Source: Chitinophagaceae bacterium (GTDB lineage Bacteria > Bacteroidota > Bacteroidia > Chitinophagales > Chitinophagaceae). From it: a stretch of 64,000 nucleotides of DNA. The notes under the pieces were generated by a model, which was given only the letters and a program-made list of their open reading frames with translations, did not search any database and was not told the origin of the DNA. Positions 6,714 to 16,064 of this stretch are shown one piece after another. The stretch covers positions 124,001-188,000 of the forward strand of contig JAFKGQ010000012.1 in NCBI GenBank assembly GCA_017307755.1, in the 5' to 3' direction. Positions within the stretch are counted from its first letter, which is position 1. Each line of letters starts with the position of its first letter. Position numbers and translations under genes: made by a program.

Positions 6714-9116
6714 ATGATCAAACACTACTTACGGCTGGCGATCCGTCATCTTGCCAAACAAAAGCTGCTTACGGTGATCAATATTGTCGGGTTGTCCCTG
6801 GGACTGGCCTGCTGTATCCTTTTTATGTTATATGCAGTCCATGAGCTCAATTATGACCGATGGCACGCTAATGCCGACAGGCTTTATCGTGTGAATGAAG
6901 TTTTTATGCGGGATGATGTAGAGCAGGGGATGGCGGGGCTGTATGTGCCTTTGGGCCCGGCGATGAAGAAAGAGTTCCCGGACGTGGAAGATTATGTGCG
7001 TATCGCTCCGTCCGGGGAGCAGGTGGTAAGGGTAGAACGGCAGGTTACACGGATACCTGTTGGATACGCCGATGCGCAGTTGTTTGGCATGTTCTCCTTT
7101 CCCCTGTTGAGTGGTGATCCGGCCACGGCATTGAAAGACCCTCACTCCATGGTGCTTACCAGGGATAGGGCTATTCAATTATTTGGCAGCCTGGATGTGG
7201 TGGGCAGGTCTATCGAAGTAAAAAAAGACAGCTCGTACGAAGTATTTACCGTCACCGGCGTCATGGAAAATATACCTGATAATTCTTCTCTTCATTTCGA
7301 TCTGTTAGGCAGCTATGAGCACCTGCTTGCCGGAGAGAGACAGACGGCTATCAACAACTGGCACATGACATTTGGGGACGAGACGTATATATTGCTGCGC
7401 AAGGGCAGCCGGTTGGCTGCCGAACAGGGAAGGTTGTTACAGTTCCGGCATAAGTATTACCAGGATGAGAAAGACCAGGGATCAAAGACCCGTTTTGGAT
7501 TGCAGCCTATCAGGGAGCTGCATACCAATGCCCGTATCGATGCCGGGCCTCCGGGGACTACCACGGACCCGAAAAATATCTGGATCCTGCTGGCCATTGC
7601 CGGCGGCATCGTGTTGATAGCTTCCATCAATTTTACTACGCTGGCTATTGCCCGGAGCGCCGGCAGGGCCAGGGAAGTGGGTGTGAGAAAGGTCATTGGC
7701 GGCAGAAGATCCCAGTTGATAGGGCAATTCCTTACCGAGTCGGTGCTGCTGACCGTCCTATCTTCGGTGTCAGGGCTGTTGCTGGCCTATGTGCTGTTGC
7801 CCTGGTTCAATCACCTGTCGGGAAAAGAGCTGACGTTGTCTTTCAGCCGCTGGCCTCAGTTGGCCTGGATGTTGTCGGGGCTTATATTGCTGGTGGGATT
7901 GATTGCAGGCAGCTATCCTGCCCTGGTGTTGTCCGGTTTTAATGCGGTGGCCGTCTTGAAGAACAAGATCAGGCTGGGTGGCGAGAATTTTTTTACAAAG
8001 GGCCTGGTGACCTTTCAATTCGTATTGTCGATAGGGCTGGTCATCGCCACGCTGATCATCCTGCAGCAGGTGGCGTATATGCGCAGCAAGGACCTGGGGC
8101 TCGTGAAGGAAAATGTCATCGTCGTCAATACGGACGACGTCGACGGAAAAAAGATATACTCGTTACTTAGTCAATCATTACGCACCCGGCCGGATGTCCT
8201 GGGTATTGGCGCTTCGCAAATAGGGCTGGGAGAAGGGCAGGGGTATATGGGAGGCGGGTACGACTTTAATGGCAAGAAAGGGGGCGCTATTGAATATCCG
8301 GTGGATACAGCCTTTATAAAAGTGCTGGGTATGCGGCTGGCGGCAGGGAGGAATTTTATGTCCGGCAGGTCGATGGATACTGCCGGGGCCGTCATCGTCA
8401 ATGAAGCACTGGTCCGGCGTGAGCTGGGGCTGACGCCAGAGGCGGCCATCGGTCAGCAATTCAAGACGATGAGGGGAGATTTTTATAAGACCATTATCGG
8501 AGTGGTAAGGGATTTTAATTTTGAGAAATTGAACCGGCAGGTGCGGGCGCAACTTTTCTTTATGCCGGCGGATCTTCAGCCGGCGAGGATCTTTATCCGG
8601 CTTCGTGCAGGGGATCCTTCCGCAGCTATTGGGGCGATGGAGAGCGCCTGGAAGCACTCTGTTCCTCAGCTGCCTTTCCGCTATAGTTTTTTGGACGAGG
8701 ATCTGGGGCGATGGTATAAGGCAGAGACAAGATGGAGGGACATCGTTGGCTGGGCGGGGGGCATATCTATTTTCCTGGCTTGTCTGGGACTGTTCGGACT
8801 GGCGGCGTTGACAGCTGTCAACAGGGTAAAGGAGATAGGTATACGAAAAATCCTGGGCGCTTCGGTCATAGAGATCGTACAATTGTTGATGGGCGGGTTT
8901 CTTCGTCTCGTGCTGCTGGCGTCCCTGATAGCATCTCCACTGGCCTGGTATTTCATGAATAAATGGCTGCAGCAGTGGGCCTATCGCATCGACATCGGAT
9001 GGTGGGTATTTGCCGTCACGGCGCTGGCGGCTACAGGCATTGCTGTTCTTACCATCGGCGTGCAGGCTTTCAAGGCTGCCAATGCCAGTCCCGTGAAGAA
9101 TTTGCGAACGGAGTGA
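6714..9116 (+). CDS. ABC transporter permease (FtsX/MacB type), large Bacteroidota form
   Basis: An 800-residue inner-membrane protein built as a tandem: N-terminal TM helix (about 20-42), a MacB-type periplasmic core, a block of three TM helices (about 290-410), a further TM helix near 435, a second periplasmic core, and three C-terminal TM helices (about 680-790). The motifs EVGVRKVIGGRRSQLIGQFLTES and KEIGIRKILGASV are the two FtsX signatures, one per repeat. Such proteins work with a LolD/MacB-type ATPase to move lipoproteins or peptides, or to transmit mechanical force; no ATPase is adjacent. It stands alone, with 120 bp of unremarkable sequence upstream. Confidence 0.88.
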   Translation: MIKHYLRLAIRHLAKQKLLTVINIVGLSLGLACCILFMLYAVHELNYDRWHANADRLYRVNEVFMRDDVEQGMAGLYVPLGPAMKKEFPDVEDYVRIAPSGEQVVRVERQVTRIPVGYADAQLFGMFSFPLLSGDPATALKDPHSMVLTRDRAIQLFGSLDVVGRSIEVKKDSSYEVFTVTGVMENIPDNSSLHFDLLGSYEHLLAGERQTAINNWHMTFGDETYILLRKGSRLAAEQGRLLQFRHKYYQDEKDQGSKTRFGLQPIRELHTNARIDAGPPGTTTDPKNIWILLAIAGGIVLIASINFTTLAIARSAGRAREVGVRKVIGGRRSQLIGQFLTESVLLTVLSSVSGLLLAYVLLPWFNHLSGKELTLSFSRWPQLAWMLSGLILLVGLIAGSYPALVLSGFNAVAVLKNKIRLGGENFFTKGLVTFQFVLSIGLVIATLIILQQVAYMRSKDLGLVKENVIVVNTDDVDGKKIYSLLSQSLRTRPDVLGIGASQIGLGEGQGYMGGGYDFNGKKGGAIEYPVDTAFIKVLGMRLAAGRNFMSGRSMDTAGAVIVNEALVRRELGLTPEAAIGQQFKTMRGDFYKTIIGVVRDFNFEKLNRQVRAQLFFMPADLQPARIFIRLRAGDPSAAIGAMESAWKHSVPQLPFRYSFLDEDLGRWYKAETRWRDIVGWAGGISIFLACLGLFGLAALTAVNRVKEIGIRKILGASVIEIVQLLMGGFLRLVLLASLIASPLAWYFMNKWLQQWAYRIDIGWWVFAVTALAATGIAVLTIGVQAFKAANASPVKNLRTE

Positions 9117-9137
9117 GGGGCTTCGGCCGGCAAAGGT

Positions 9138-10424
9138 TTACACTTCACCTACAACGAAGACGCTGCCGCAGACGATGACGAGGTCACGAGCCCTGGCATG
9201 CGCCCTGGCGGCTTTTAATGCTTCGGTGACGGAAGGGTAGGTTTTGCCTTGCAACCCATATGACCGGGCCTGTTCGGCCAGTTTATCTTCCGGAAGGGCA
9301 CGGGGTATGTCGGCCCGGGTGAAATAATAGCGGGCAGAGGAAGGCAATAAGGCCAGCGCCCGACGGATATCCTTGTCGCCTACCATGCCGAGGACGATGT
9401 ACAATTCTTCATGATCCGTGATCTCTATTTGCCGTACCAGCTGTCGTATGCCATCTTCGTTGTGGGCCACGTCCAGTACGACGTCCGGGTGCTCGTGCAC
9501 CAGCTCCCAGCGTCCATGTAACCCCGTTAGCTTCTTTACATGTTGCAAGCCGTCATGTATGGCTGTCTGCGTGAGCTTCCAGCCCCTGGCGCGCAGGAGG
9601 TGCGCTGCCTCGAGGACTGTCACCAGGTTCTTCGTCTGATAGACACCCGGCAGGTCCAACTGATAGATCTCCTTGTCATCGGATAGGGGGCTGGTACTTA
9701 CCTCTGCGATAAGATGGTGACGTTGATAGCGCCAATCGTAGACAAAACGCTGTTGATCCGCAAAGGTCAGGGGGGCGTTTTCTTCGCCCGCTTTTTGCTC
9801 AAATACGGGCGCGGTGTCGGGATGATGCTCGCCGATGACGACGGGTATTCCCTTTTTTATAATACCGGCTTTTTCCGACGCGATGGCCGGCAATGTATCG
9901 CCCAGCATATTCATATGATCATATCCGATGTTGGTGATAACGGAGAGTTCCGGTACGATAATATTTGTGCTGTCCAGTCTTCCTCCCAATCCTACTTCTA
10001 TGATGGCAATGTCCACTTTTTCCACGGCAAAATAATCAAAGGCCATGGCCACCGTCACTTCAAAAAAGGAGGGATCGATGGATTCGGACAGGGGGCGGAT
10101 GCGTTGTACAAAGTCTACGACAAAGTTTTCCCGGATCATTTGTCCATTGACCTTTATCCTTTCCCGGAAATCTTTCAGATGGGGGGAAGTATAAAGACCG
10201 GTACGATAGCCTGCCGACTGAAAGATGGCTGCCAGCATATGGCTGGTGGAGCCTTTCCCGTTGGTGCCTGCTACGTGTACGGATGGGAAGCGTCGCTCGG
10301 GTCTGCCGAGGAATTCGATGAGGCGTATCGTATTGACAAGGTCCTTCCGGTAAGCTGCCGAACCTATGCGGCTGAACATGGGCAGTTTGCTAAAAATATA
10401 GGCTAATGTTTGAGGGTAGTCCAT
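9138..10424 (-). CDS. folC: Bifunctional folylpolyglutamate synthase/dihydrofolate synthase
   Basis: Adds glutamate to dihydropteroate and then to folates; cytoplasmic ATP-dependent Mur-ligase-like enzyme. The P-loop is in HVAGTNGKGSTSHML, followed by the omega-loop SPHLKDFRERIKVNG and, in the middle, EVGLGGRLDSTNI and ITNIGYDHMNMLG. DVAHNEDGI marks the C-terminal domain. I start it at MDYPQTLAYIF (10424, 428 residues); the frame runs 32 codons further upstream but that part is unlike the family. It lies 49 bp after the TonB-like gene on the same strand, an arrangement consistent with one operon. Confidence 0.93.
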   Translation of the reverse strand: MDYPQTLAYIFSKLPMFSRIGSAAYRKDLVNTIRLIEFLGRPERRFPSVHVAGTNGKGSTSHMLAAIFQSAGYRTGLYTSPHLKDFRERIKVNGQMIRENFVVDFVQRIRPLSESIDPSFFEVTVAMAFDYFAVEKVDIAIIEVGLGGRLDSTNIIVPELSVITNIGYDHMNMLGDTLPAIASEKAGIIKKGIPVVIGEHHPDTAPVFEQKAGEENAPLTFADQQRFVYDWRYQRHHLIAEVSTSPLSDDKEIYQLDLPGVYQTKNLVTVLEAAHLLRARGWKLTQTAIHDGLQHVKKLTGLHGRWELVHEHPDVVLDVAHNEDGIRQLVRQIEITDHEELYIVLGMVGDKDIRRALALLPSSARYYFTRADIPRALPEDKLAEQARSYGLQGKTYPSVTEALKAARAHARARDLVIVCGSVFVVGEV

Positions 10425-10473
10425 AGTTGGACGCAAAGATACGGAGGTGGAACGTCCGCCCACCGACGGAACA

Positions 10474-11367
10474 TCAATTATGCACCTTAAAGTTGAAGAT
10501 AAGGGTACCCACGGATTCATCGGACCCGCTGTTAAATTTCACCTGTCTTGCTTTACGGAGGGCGATGGCCTTCATGGAAGCGTCGGAAGTGGTCGAGCCG
10601 CGTGGCTGATAGGTGGCATCTGTTACACTGCCGTTTGCATCGACATGAATGTCAACGGCAACTTTTGCGTTTTCGTTAAAGTCATCGGTAAATGAGGGAA
10701 GGCCTGTGATCCTGCGTCCCGTAAGTCCCCGGGATATGGCAACACCGGAATTACCGCTGCCGCCGCCGGTGTAATTATTAGAATTGGGATTACCGCCCGG
10801 TGCGCCCTGGTCACCATGACCTCCTGCAATGCCCTGGTTGCCGCCGGGCTTATAGTCGTCCGCATCATTACCGCCCGTGCCTGTGCCATTGACCCCATGC
10901 ATCAGCGCTTTGGGGCGTGGTTTTGGTGGCGTAGGGGTAGTTTCGGGTTGTTTGACGGGTTTGGCCGGGGTCTTTACAATATCCTTATCGGGGATCTTTG
11001 TTGCATTGGGTTTTGTTACGGGCGCTTTTTTGACGACGGGAGCATCTTCCTTGTTATTATCATCTGTCTCTACGTCTTTTGCCGCCTCTTTTTCTACCAC
11101 GGCCTGTTTGGGCGGGGTATATTTTTCATGGTCCTGGGAGGAGGGTTTGCCCGGCAGATAGGGCTGGTCTGTGCCCAGTCCCTGGTCGCTGTTGCCCAGG
11201 TTCACTTCAATACCTTCCTCTATAATGGGGGGAGGTTGTACAGGCAGCGTCCAGCTAATGACAAAAAAGAGCACTACCAGCAATATACAGATGCCCAGGG
11301 TATACCCTGAGGCTTTTAGGTTCTTTTGCGACTCGAAATTATCCGCCATATAACCGTTGTTCTGCAT
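10474..11367 (-). CDS. TonB-like energy transducer
   Basis: A 297-residue envelope protein with the TonB layout: a short cytoplasmic N-terminus, one TM helix (about 24-42, GICILLVVLFFVISW), a long Pro/Lys-rich periplasmic spacer (about 80-160), a Gly/Asn-rich stretch (about 160-205), and a C-terminal domain with VDIHVDANGSVTDATYQP typical of TonB-C. It would couple inner-membrane proton motive force to outer-membrane receptors such as the SusC here, but ExbB and ExbD are not adjacent. Two starts are possible, 11367 and 11349 (MADNFESQ). A TACCTTTA box at 11369-11376, if it is the promoter, favours the inner one. Confidence 0.82.
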   Translation of the reverse strand: MQNNGYMADNFESQKNLKASGYTLGICILLVVLFFVISWTLPVQPPPIIEEGIEVNLGNSDQGLGTDQPYLPGKPSSQDHEKYTPPKQAVVEKEAAKDVETDDNNKEDAPVVKKAPVTKPNATKIPDKDIVKTPAKPVKQPETTPTPPKPRPKALMHGVNGTGTGGNDADDYKPGGNQGIAGGHGDQGAPGGNPNSNNYTGGGSGNSGVAISRGLTGRRITGLPSFTDDFNENAKVAVDIHVDANGSVTDATYQPRGSTTSDASMKAIALRKARQVKFNSGSDESVGTLIFNFKVHN

Positions 11368-11461
11368 ATAAAGGTATGACTATTATACTTATAACGTAAC
11401 AAGTTACAGGCTAATTGCCGGCTGAGCGCCACATAAAATGTTAATATTCCGGGAGCCGGGG

Positions 11462-11650
11462 CTACGACCTTTTTTTATATTTCATCGGGTAATGGACGTC
11501 ATAGGCCATTTCATAGCCTGCATTGGATACAACGGTCAGTCTTTTATCCCGTCTTTTTTTTGCGATGAGATAGGCTGTTGTGAAAGCGGCGGCGGTCGCT
11601 GCCAGGGTTGTAAGGGCTGTAACTGCGATCAGTTGTTGCTTCTTGTTCAT
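11462..11650 (-). CDS. Small single-pass membrane protein
   Basis: A 62-residue protein I do not recognise. Residues 7-29 (IAVTALTTLAATAAAFTTAY) form one TM helix or uncleaved signal anchor, followed by a basic AKKRRDKR stop-transfer motif and a short polar tail rich in Tyr. This is a plausible membrane topology, and the ATG opens the frame directly. It lies between the TonB-like gene and the AT-rich ATPase, all on the minus strand. It could belong to either unit or to neither. Confidence 0.55.
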   Translation of the reverse strand: MNKKQQLIAVTALTTLAATAAAFTTAYLIAKKRRDKRLTVVSNAGYEMAYDVHYPMKYKKRS

Positions 11651-11717
11651 AAAGTGATCTTTAGACCAGGAGTATTACAATCAGGATGCCAAAAACTGCT
11701 TAAAGACTTGTTATATA

Positions 11718-13328
11718 TCAATTAGTTAATATGCTTTCGATTTGTTGCTTAAACCACTTGGTTTGTACCAAGTCCTTGATCTGATAAGTGAACTGCTGCA
11801 AGTAAGGCCTGGCCGGGTAGTGTTTTTTCATGTTGAAATAAGGATAAAAGGCTTCAAAATCATTGCTTTGTAAGGCATCAGTAATTTGCTCTCTTTTATC
11901 ATCGTTCTTAATGCCCTCCTTAAATTCCACATAAGTTTGACGGGCTGTGGCTATTTCATCTACAATGGGAATCAGTCGCTTATTTTTTTGTTGAGTAATG
12001 TCCTCAATGTAATCGGCCTTATTATAACCTGCCCATTGTAATTCCTGAATGTTATCCGGATGGTAGATATAATTTTCAAAGGCGTAATAGTGAAGTATCT
12101 TAAGACCGGGAAATTTAGCTTTGATAGCTTTGATCTCCTCCGGTTTAAGATAATCTCTGTCCCGGAGTCCCATCATATTGGCGTCACCTTTCACGGTCAG
12201 GAAAACTTCCCGGTTATTGCTCGCAGGAAGGAACAGATAACCTTTTTCGCCTAAGGCCGCATTATAGTATTGATCGTTTTGATTTTCGACCGCTACGAGT
12301 TTATGACCTTTCAAAATATTACGTATGGTTTCTTTCGGGACGGCTATATCATATACCTCCAGGCTGTCCTTGGGCTGGGGGAGGATAACCTGGGGAATAT
12401 CAAAATTTAAGAGATTAAGGTCTATGATAGCTGCGTTATTGGCATGCCGGGCAAAATCGATAAATCCCAGGGCATGGGAGGCTGTCCATAATTGAGCACT
12501 GTCAGGGATCCAGACGTTCACGATCTCATCTAACAACCTGGCTTGTAAGGAGGTATTTAAATGGCAATCCATTTCGTCGATGAAAATGATGGCGTCTTCA
12601 TAATATTGCTTTCGAACGATGAAATTGAGTAGTAAAATAACCACCTGTTTTTCCCCATGGCTTAACAGGTCATAGTTGATCTTGGAGTTGCCCTTCTTGA
12701 AGATCAATTTGCCGTTGCTTTGACGGGTTGCATTCTGGAATTCTGCAATTTGGATGGTTGTTGTAGCATCCCCTCCGAAAATATTTATCAAGGAGGTGTT
12801 TAATGGGCTGATAAAATCATTGAAGATTTTAAGCGTATCGGCCGATTTACCTTGGAATACAGGTGCTCTTAATGCATTATCGATCTCCTGGATATACATA
12901 AAGAGGTCATTGTCAAATCGGGTATCTGCATCGATAAAAGTTAACGGTGAATCTGCGTTTTCGCTTACTGTATCTGCATTTCCCCTGTTGGAAATTCGGG
13001 GAACTATTCGGATGCTGCTTCTTCCGATAAATTTAATTTTTTTAGTCAGATTGCTTTCTTTCTGCCCATCTACATTAAAGTCTAATTCTATATAGTCATT
13101 GCTGTCAAACCTGATATAAATTTCTGATAGATTGTCATTTTTGGAGTAATAAGACTTGTCAATATCTCTCCAATCTTTACGTATGCTATTGAATGCATCA
13201 AAAACCGACGACTTTCCCGACCCATTCGATCCAATCAGCAATACCAATTTGGCTTCCTTCGGAATATTTTCAATAGTCAGATCCGTAAATCGTTTGAAAT
13301 TCTTTAATTGAAGTCTGGTAATCCGCAT
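11718..13328 (-). CDS. AAA ATPase with DUF4435/TOPRIM-like C-terminus (PARIS-like defence candidate)
   Basis: A 536-residue protein with two parts. Residues 1-330 are an ABC-type (AAA15/OLD-like) ATPase: FKRF near the N-terminus, Walker A GSNGSGKS 33-40, signature-like LLSHGEKQ 221-228, Walker B IIFIDEMD 247-254 and switch SH 284-285. Residues 340-536 look like DUF4435, a TOPRIM relative: an acidic motif VENQND with Glu348 and Asp352, GLRDRDYL with Asp390/Asp392, and YAFENYIYHPDNI around 415-427. The same domain pair, split or fused, makes up the PARIS anti-phage system (AriA ATPase, AriB nuclease); that link is inference. Sampled 60-base lines here have 27-40% GC against about 60% next door, suggesting transfer. 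It stands alone. Confidence 0.75.
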   Translation of the reverse strand: MRITRLQLKNFKRFTDLTIENIPKEAKLVLLIGSNGSGKSSVFDAFNSIRKDWRDIDKSYYSKNDNLSEIYIRFDSNDYIELDFNVDGQKESNLTKKIKFIGRSSIRIVPRISNRGNADTVSENADSPLTFIDADTRFDNDLFMYIQEIDNALRAPVFQGKSADTLKIFNDFISPLNTSLINIFGGDATTTIQIAEFQNATRQSNGKLIFKKGNSKINYDLLSHGEKQVVILLLNFIVRKQYYEDAIIFIDEMDCHLNTSLQARLLDEIVNVWIPDSAQLWTASHALGFIDFARHANNAAIIDLNLLNFDIPQVILPQPKDSLEVYDIAVPKETIRNILKGHKLVAVENQNDQYYNAALGEKGYLFLPASNNREVFLTVKGDANMMGLRDRDYLKPEEIKAIKAKFPGLKILHYYAFENYIYHPDNIQELQWAGYNKADYIEDITQQKNKRLIPIVDEIATARQTYVEFKEGIKNDDKREQITDALQSNDFEAFYPYFNMKKHYPARPYLQQFTYQIKDLVQTKWFKQQIESILTN

Positions 13329-13403
13329 GCTGCTAATGATTTATGTAACAAACTTAATCTAAACCAATATACACAAATAACTGAACTTACAGTATTTACT
13401 GAG

Positions 13404-14117
13404 TTATCCTATCCTATGATAGATGAAATCCGGCATCCATCTGGCTAATTTAGCCACCAGCCACCACCGGCGTGTAATATAGGCCCTCCATTTTTTTCTG
13501 CGCACTGCTGCTACGATCTGCCGGGCGGCTTTGTCCACTGGTGCGACCCAGAATTGCGGTCCTTTGGCCATTTTGGTGGCAACGAAACCCGGCTGTATAT
13601 CGGAGACGTAGAGGGGGATACCCAGTTTGCGCGCTTTGATATGTAATCCTTCGAAATAAGTGCTTTGAAATGCTTTGCCGGCGCTGTAAGCAGGGGAATG
13701 CCGGTTACCCCGGTTGGCCGCGATGGAGGAGATGGTCACAAGATGGCCGTGCCCCTGTGAGACGAAATGCCGCCATCCAAAGTGAATGGCTGCCAGGAAA
13801 CCATTTACATTGATGTCCACGGTAGCTTTGTCCACCGTCCAATCCAACTCTTCCGTAAGGTCACCCCAGCCGGCATTGTAGATCAGCATGTCTAGTCCGC
13901 CTAATTTGTTTGTGAGCGTGGTCAGGTATTGTGGTGTGTCGGAGGCAGTCGCGTCAAAGCATTCTGTGAGGATGTGGTCGGGGAATTCCTGCCGGAGGGA
14001 ATCCAGCAGTTCCCGGCGACGGCCTGTTACACCCACCAGATGTCCTTCGGCAGCATAGATGCGGGCCAATTCCCTGCCTATGCCGGAGGTAGCGCCGATG
14101 ATAATGATCTTTTGCAT
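13404..14117 (-). CDS. SDR-family NAD(P)-dependent oxidoreductase
   Basis: A 237-residue classical short-chain dehydrogenase. The cofactor motif is GATSGIG at the N-terminus, followed by TGRR (an NADPH-type arginine pair after the second strand), the structural YNAGWGD (NAG variant), the catalytic Ser in TISSIAA and the YSAGK catalytic Tyr/Lys. The last 40 residues are hydrophobic and basic (KKWRAYITRRWWLVAKLARWMP), a tail that could associate with membrane. Substrate unknown. It starts 10 bp after the radical SAM gene stop and is the last gene of the agmatinase operon. Confidence 0.88.
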   Translation of the reverse strand: MQKIIIIGATSGIGRELARIYAAEGHLVGVTGRRRELLDSLRQEFPDHILTECFDATASDTPQYLTTLTNKLGGLDMLIYNAGWGDLTEELDWTVDKATVDINVNGFLAAIHFGWRHFVSQGHGHLVTISSIAANRGNRHSPAYSAGKAFQSTYFEGLHIKARKLGIPLYVSDIQPGFVATKMAKGPQFWVAPVDKAARQIVAAVRRKKWRAYITRRWWLVAKLARWMPDFIYHRIG

Positions 14118-14127
14118 AGTCCTGGGA

Positions 14128-15423
14128 TCAATGTGCGAAATCTATATCATACTTTCCTTTGATCCTCTCCATGGGAGGATTGAAATAGCCAAATTTCACC
14201 CGTGGAAATTCTTCCCTGATGAGTTCCATGGTTTGTTTGACCCCCAGGAACTCTCCTGTGTCGGCGGCGGCTATCCGGCCCATGTACCAGTCCGGATCGA
14301 TGTTAAAATTGCGCCATTGGATCATGGTGAGGTCTGTTTCGAGGATGAGCTTGCGCAGGGCTTCGTATTCCTCCACGCTGTCCGTCATGCCAGGGAAAGT
14401 GAAGTAGTTGATAGAAGCCCAGCCTCCAAAGCCGCGTACTACTTTCAGGCTTTCCACGATGTCTTCGAAGCGATAGTTATTGGGACGATAATATGCCTCA
14501 TAGATGGGCGCCCTGGCGGAGTTCATGCTCACGCGTATGGAGTCCAGTCCGGCTTCGCAGAGCGCCCGCACGGCGGCGGGCTTGCTGCCGTTGGTATTGA
14601 TATTGATGCTGCCCCGGCTGGTGTGTTTGCGCATTTCCAGGATAGATTCCCGGATCGTCTCCCACATCAGCAGCGGCTCGCCTTCACAGCCCTGTCCAAA
14701 GCTGACGATGGGATAGGGGGCTGTTTGCAGATGGGGGACCGTGAACTCAACGATCTCTTCGGGCAATGGTTTGAAGGTTAGTCGATCTTGTGTAGATGGA
14801 ATGGATTCTTCCTGTGGCTGGAAGGAGATGCATCCGATGCAATTGGCATTACAGGCGGGTGAACTGGGTACCGGACATTCCCAGCGTCCCATAAAATAAT
14901 TACGGGCGGCGGGACAATGATAGGTCAGCGCGCAATTGTTGGCCAGGTGATTGACCAGCCTGTTGTGTGGGTAGGCCTTTAGGATCCGGTCCACCCCATT
15001 ATTGATGATATCCCAATCGTATCCTGCGCAGTCCTGGCGGATGTCCTGCTCGATGCGGACGGCGGGGACATAGAATTTGGCGTCCAGCCAGGCGGCGGCG
15101 GTATAACAGAACAGGGGCAGGGTAGGAGCGTCCTTTTCCGTCTCATAGGCTGCCAGGTAAAGACCTGTATGCGCAGGAGGTATAAAGGCGGCTACGGCCC
15201 ATCCTTTTTCGCAAAGGCGCATTTCCCCTGTATGTACATCGATGCCAATGCCTTTCCGGCCGGGCAATTCATAAAGGGAACCTCCGTCGGGCAATTCTAT
15301 CCAATCCTCTTCCGGGACGGGTAAGGCATCCCATCCACTGCGGCCTGTGGCGTATAAACTGGTATCTTCAAAAATATTCCCTTTTCCGTCTGAATAGAGA
15401 ATGTAGGGTGATCTTGTCAGCAT
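14128..15423 (-). CDS. Radical SAM protein, function unknown
   Basis: A 431-residue protein with a [4Fe-4S] radical SAM core in its second half: the cluster motif is CNANCIGC (C-x3-C-x2-C, about residues 191-198), then SFGQGCEGEPLL (the GGE-like strand 2) and INTNGS. The first 180 residues, with GKGIGIDVHTGEMRLCEKGWA, are not a domain I can name, and extra Cys residues at CALTYHCPAA and WECPVP just before the core might hold another cluster. The ATG at 15423 overlaps the upstream gene by 7 bp as ATGCTGA, indicating translational coupling; a Met seven codons upstream is less likely. Substrate unknown. Confidence 0.82.
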   Translation of the reverse strand: MLTRSPYILYSDGKGNIFEDTSLYATGRSGWDALPVPEEDWIELPDGGSLYELPGRKGIGIDVHTGEMRLCEKGWAVAAFIPPAHTGLYLAAYETEKDAPTLPLFCYTAAAWLDAKFYVPAVRIEQDIRQDCAGYDWDIINNGVDRILKAYPHNRLVNHLANNCALTYHCPAARNYFMGRWECPVPSSPACNANCIGCISFQPQEESIPSTQDRLTFKPLPEEIVEFTVPHLQTAPYPIVSFGQGCEGEPLLMWETIRESILEMRKHTSRGSININTNGSKPAAVRALCEAGLDSIRVSMNSARAPIYEAYYRPNNYRFEDIVESLKVVRGFGGWASINYFTFPGMTDSVEEYEALRKLILETDLTMIQWRNFNIDPDWYMGRIAAADTGEFLGVKQTMELIREEFPRVKFGYFNPPMERIKGKYDIDFAH

Positions 15424-16016
15424 TTTCCTAAGTAATGCCTGCAAAATTCGTGAATTTGTTCCAGTTGTGAGAAAGTTAGATTTTTTTGCAGGTCAAAGGT
15501 CAGTTCCTGACGATCTGAAGTGCTGATCCTGATGGAGTCGTAATAAGGCTGGATGTCGTTGATATTGCTCCATAGGAAGAAGCGACCGGCGGGCAGTCCG
15601 GGAACGGAGATCCCGATGTGATGCAGGCTGAGCAGCTCTTTTTTACGAAGGCTTCTTTCGCAGTAGAACAGATAGCTGTATCCAATGCTGAGAGAGAGAT
15701 GAACGGCGGCTATCAGCCAGTTGCCGGCCAGCAGCATCAGCAGCCCGATGCCCAGGAAGAAAATGATCTCCACCAGGCGGAAGAAAAGATTGACCCTTGG
15801 GAGCAGGAGCAGGTCCCTGCCGGCCATTACCAGGATAAAGATATCAAGGGAGATCAGCAGTTGACACCAGAAATAGAGGGGAGGGGCCTCCTGCCGATGG
15901 ATATGACTGAGGGCATGAGACAAGATAAGAAGGCCTGCGGCGGCGTGCAGCCATCTGCCGGAGCGCTTCAATTTCTCAAATGTTGGATGGATGACGGGGA
16001 GTGATATCGAATCCAT
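15417..16016 (-). CDS. Integral membrane protein with PH-like tail, unknown
   Basis: A 199-residue protein I do not recognise. Residues 20-125 hold four hydrophobic helices separated by short loops (for example LLISLDIFILVMAG and IIFFLGIGLLMLLAG). The last 75 residues are soluble with alternating strands (RFFLWSNINDIQPYYDSIRIST, then ELTFDLQKNLTF), which resembles a small bacterial PH-like domain. The same plan, TM block then short strand-rich tail, recurs in the next gene upstream. It overlaps the radical SAM gene by 7 bp. Confidence 0.7.
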   Translation of the reverse strand: MDSISLPVIHPTFEKLKRSGRWLHAAAGLLILSHALSHIHRQEAPPLYFWCQLLISLDIFILVMAGRDLLLLPRVNLFFRLVEIIFFLGIGLLMLLAGNWLIAAVHLSLSIGYSYLFYCERSLRKKELLSLHHIGISVPGLPAGRFFLWSNINDIQPYYDSIRISTSDRQELTFDLQKNLTFSQLEQIHEFCRHYLGKC

Positions 16017-16064
16017 ACAGCAGCGGTTTTTTACAGGGATGCGAAAAACTCAAAATTCCATAAA

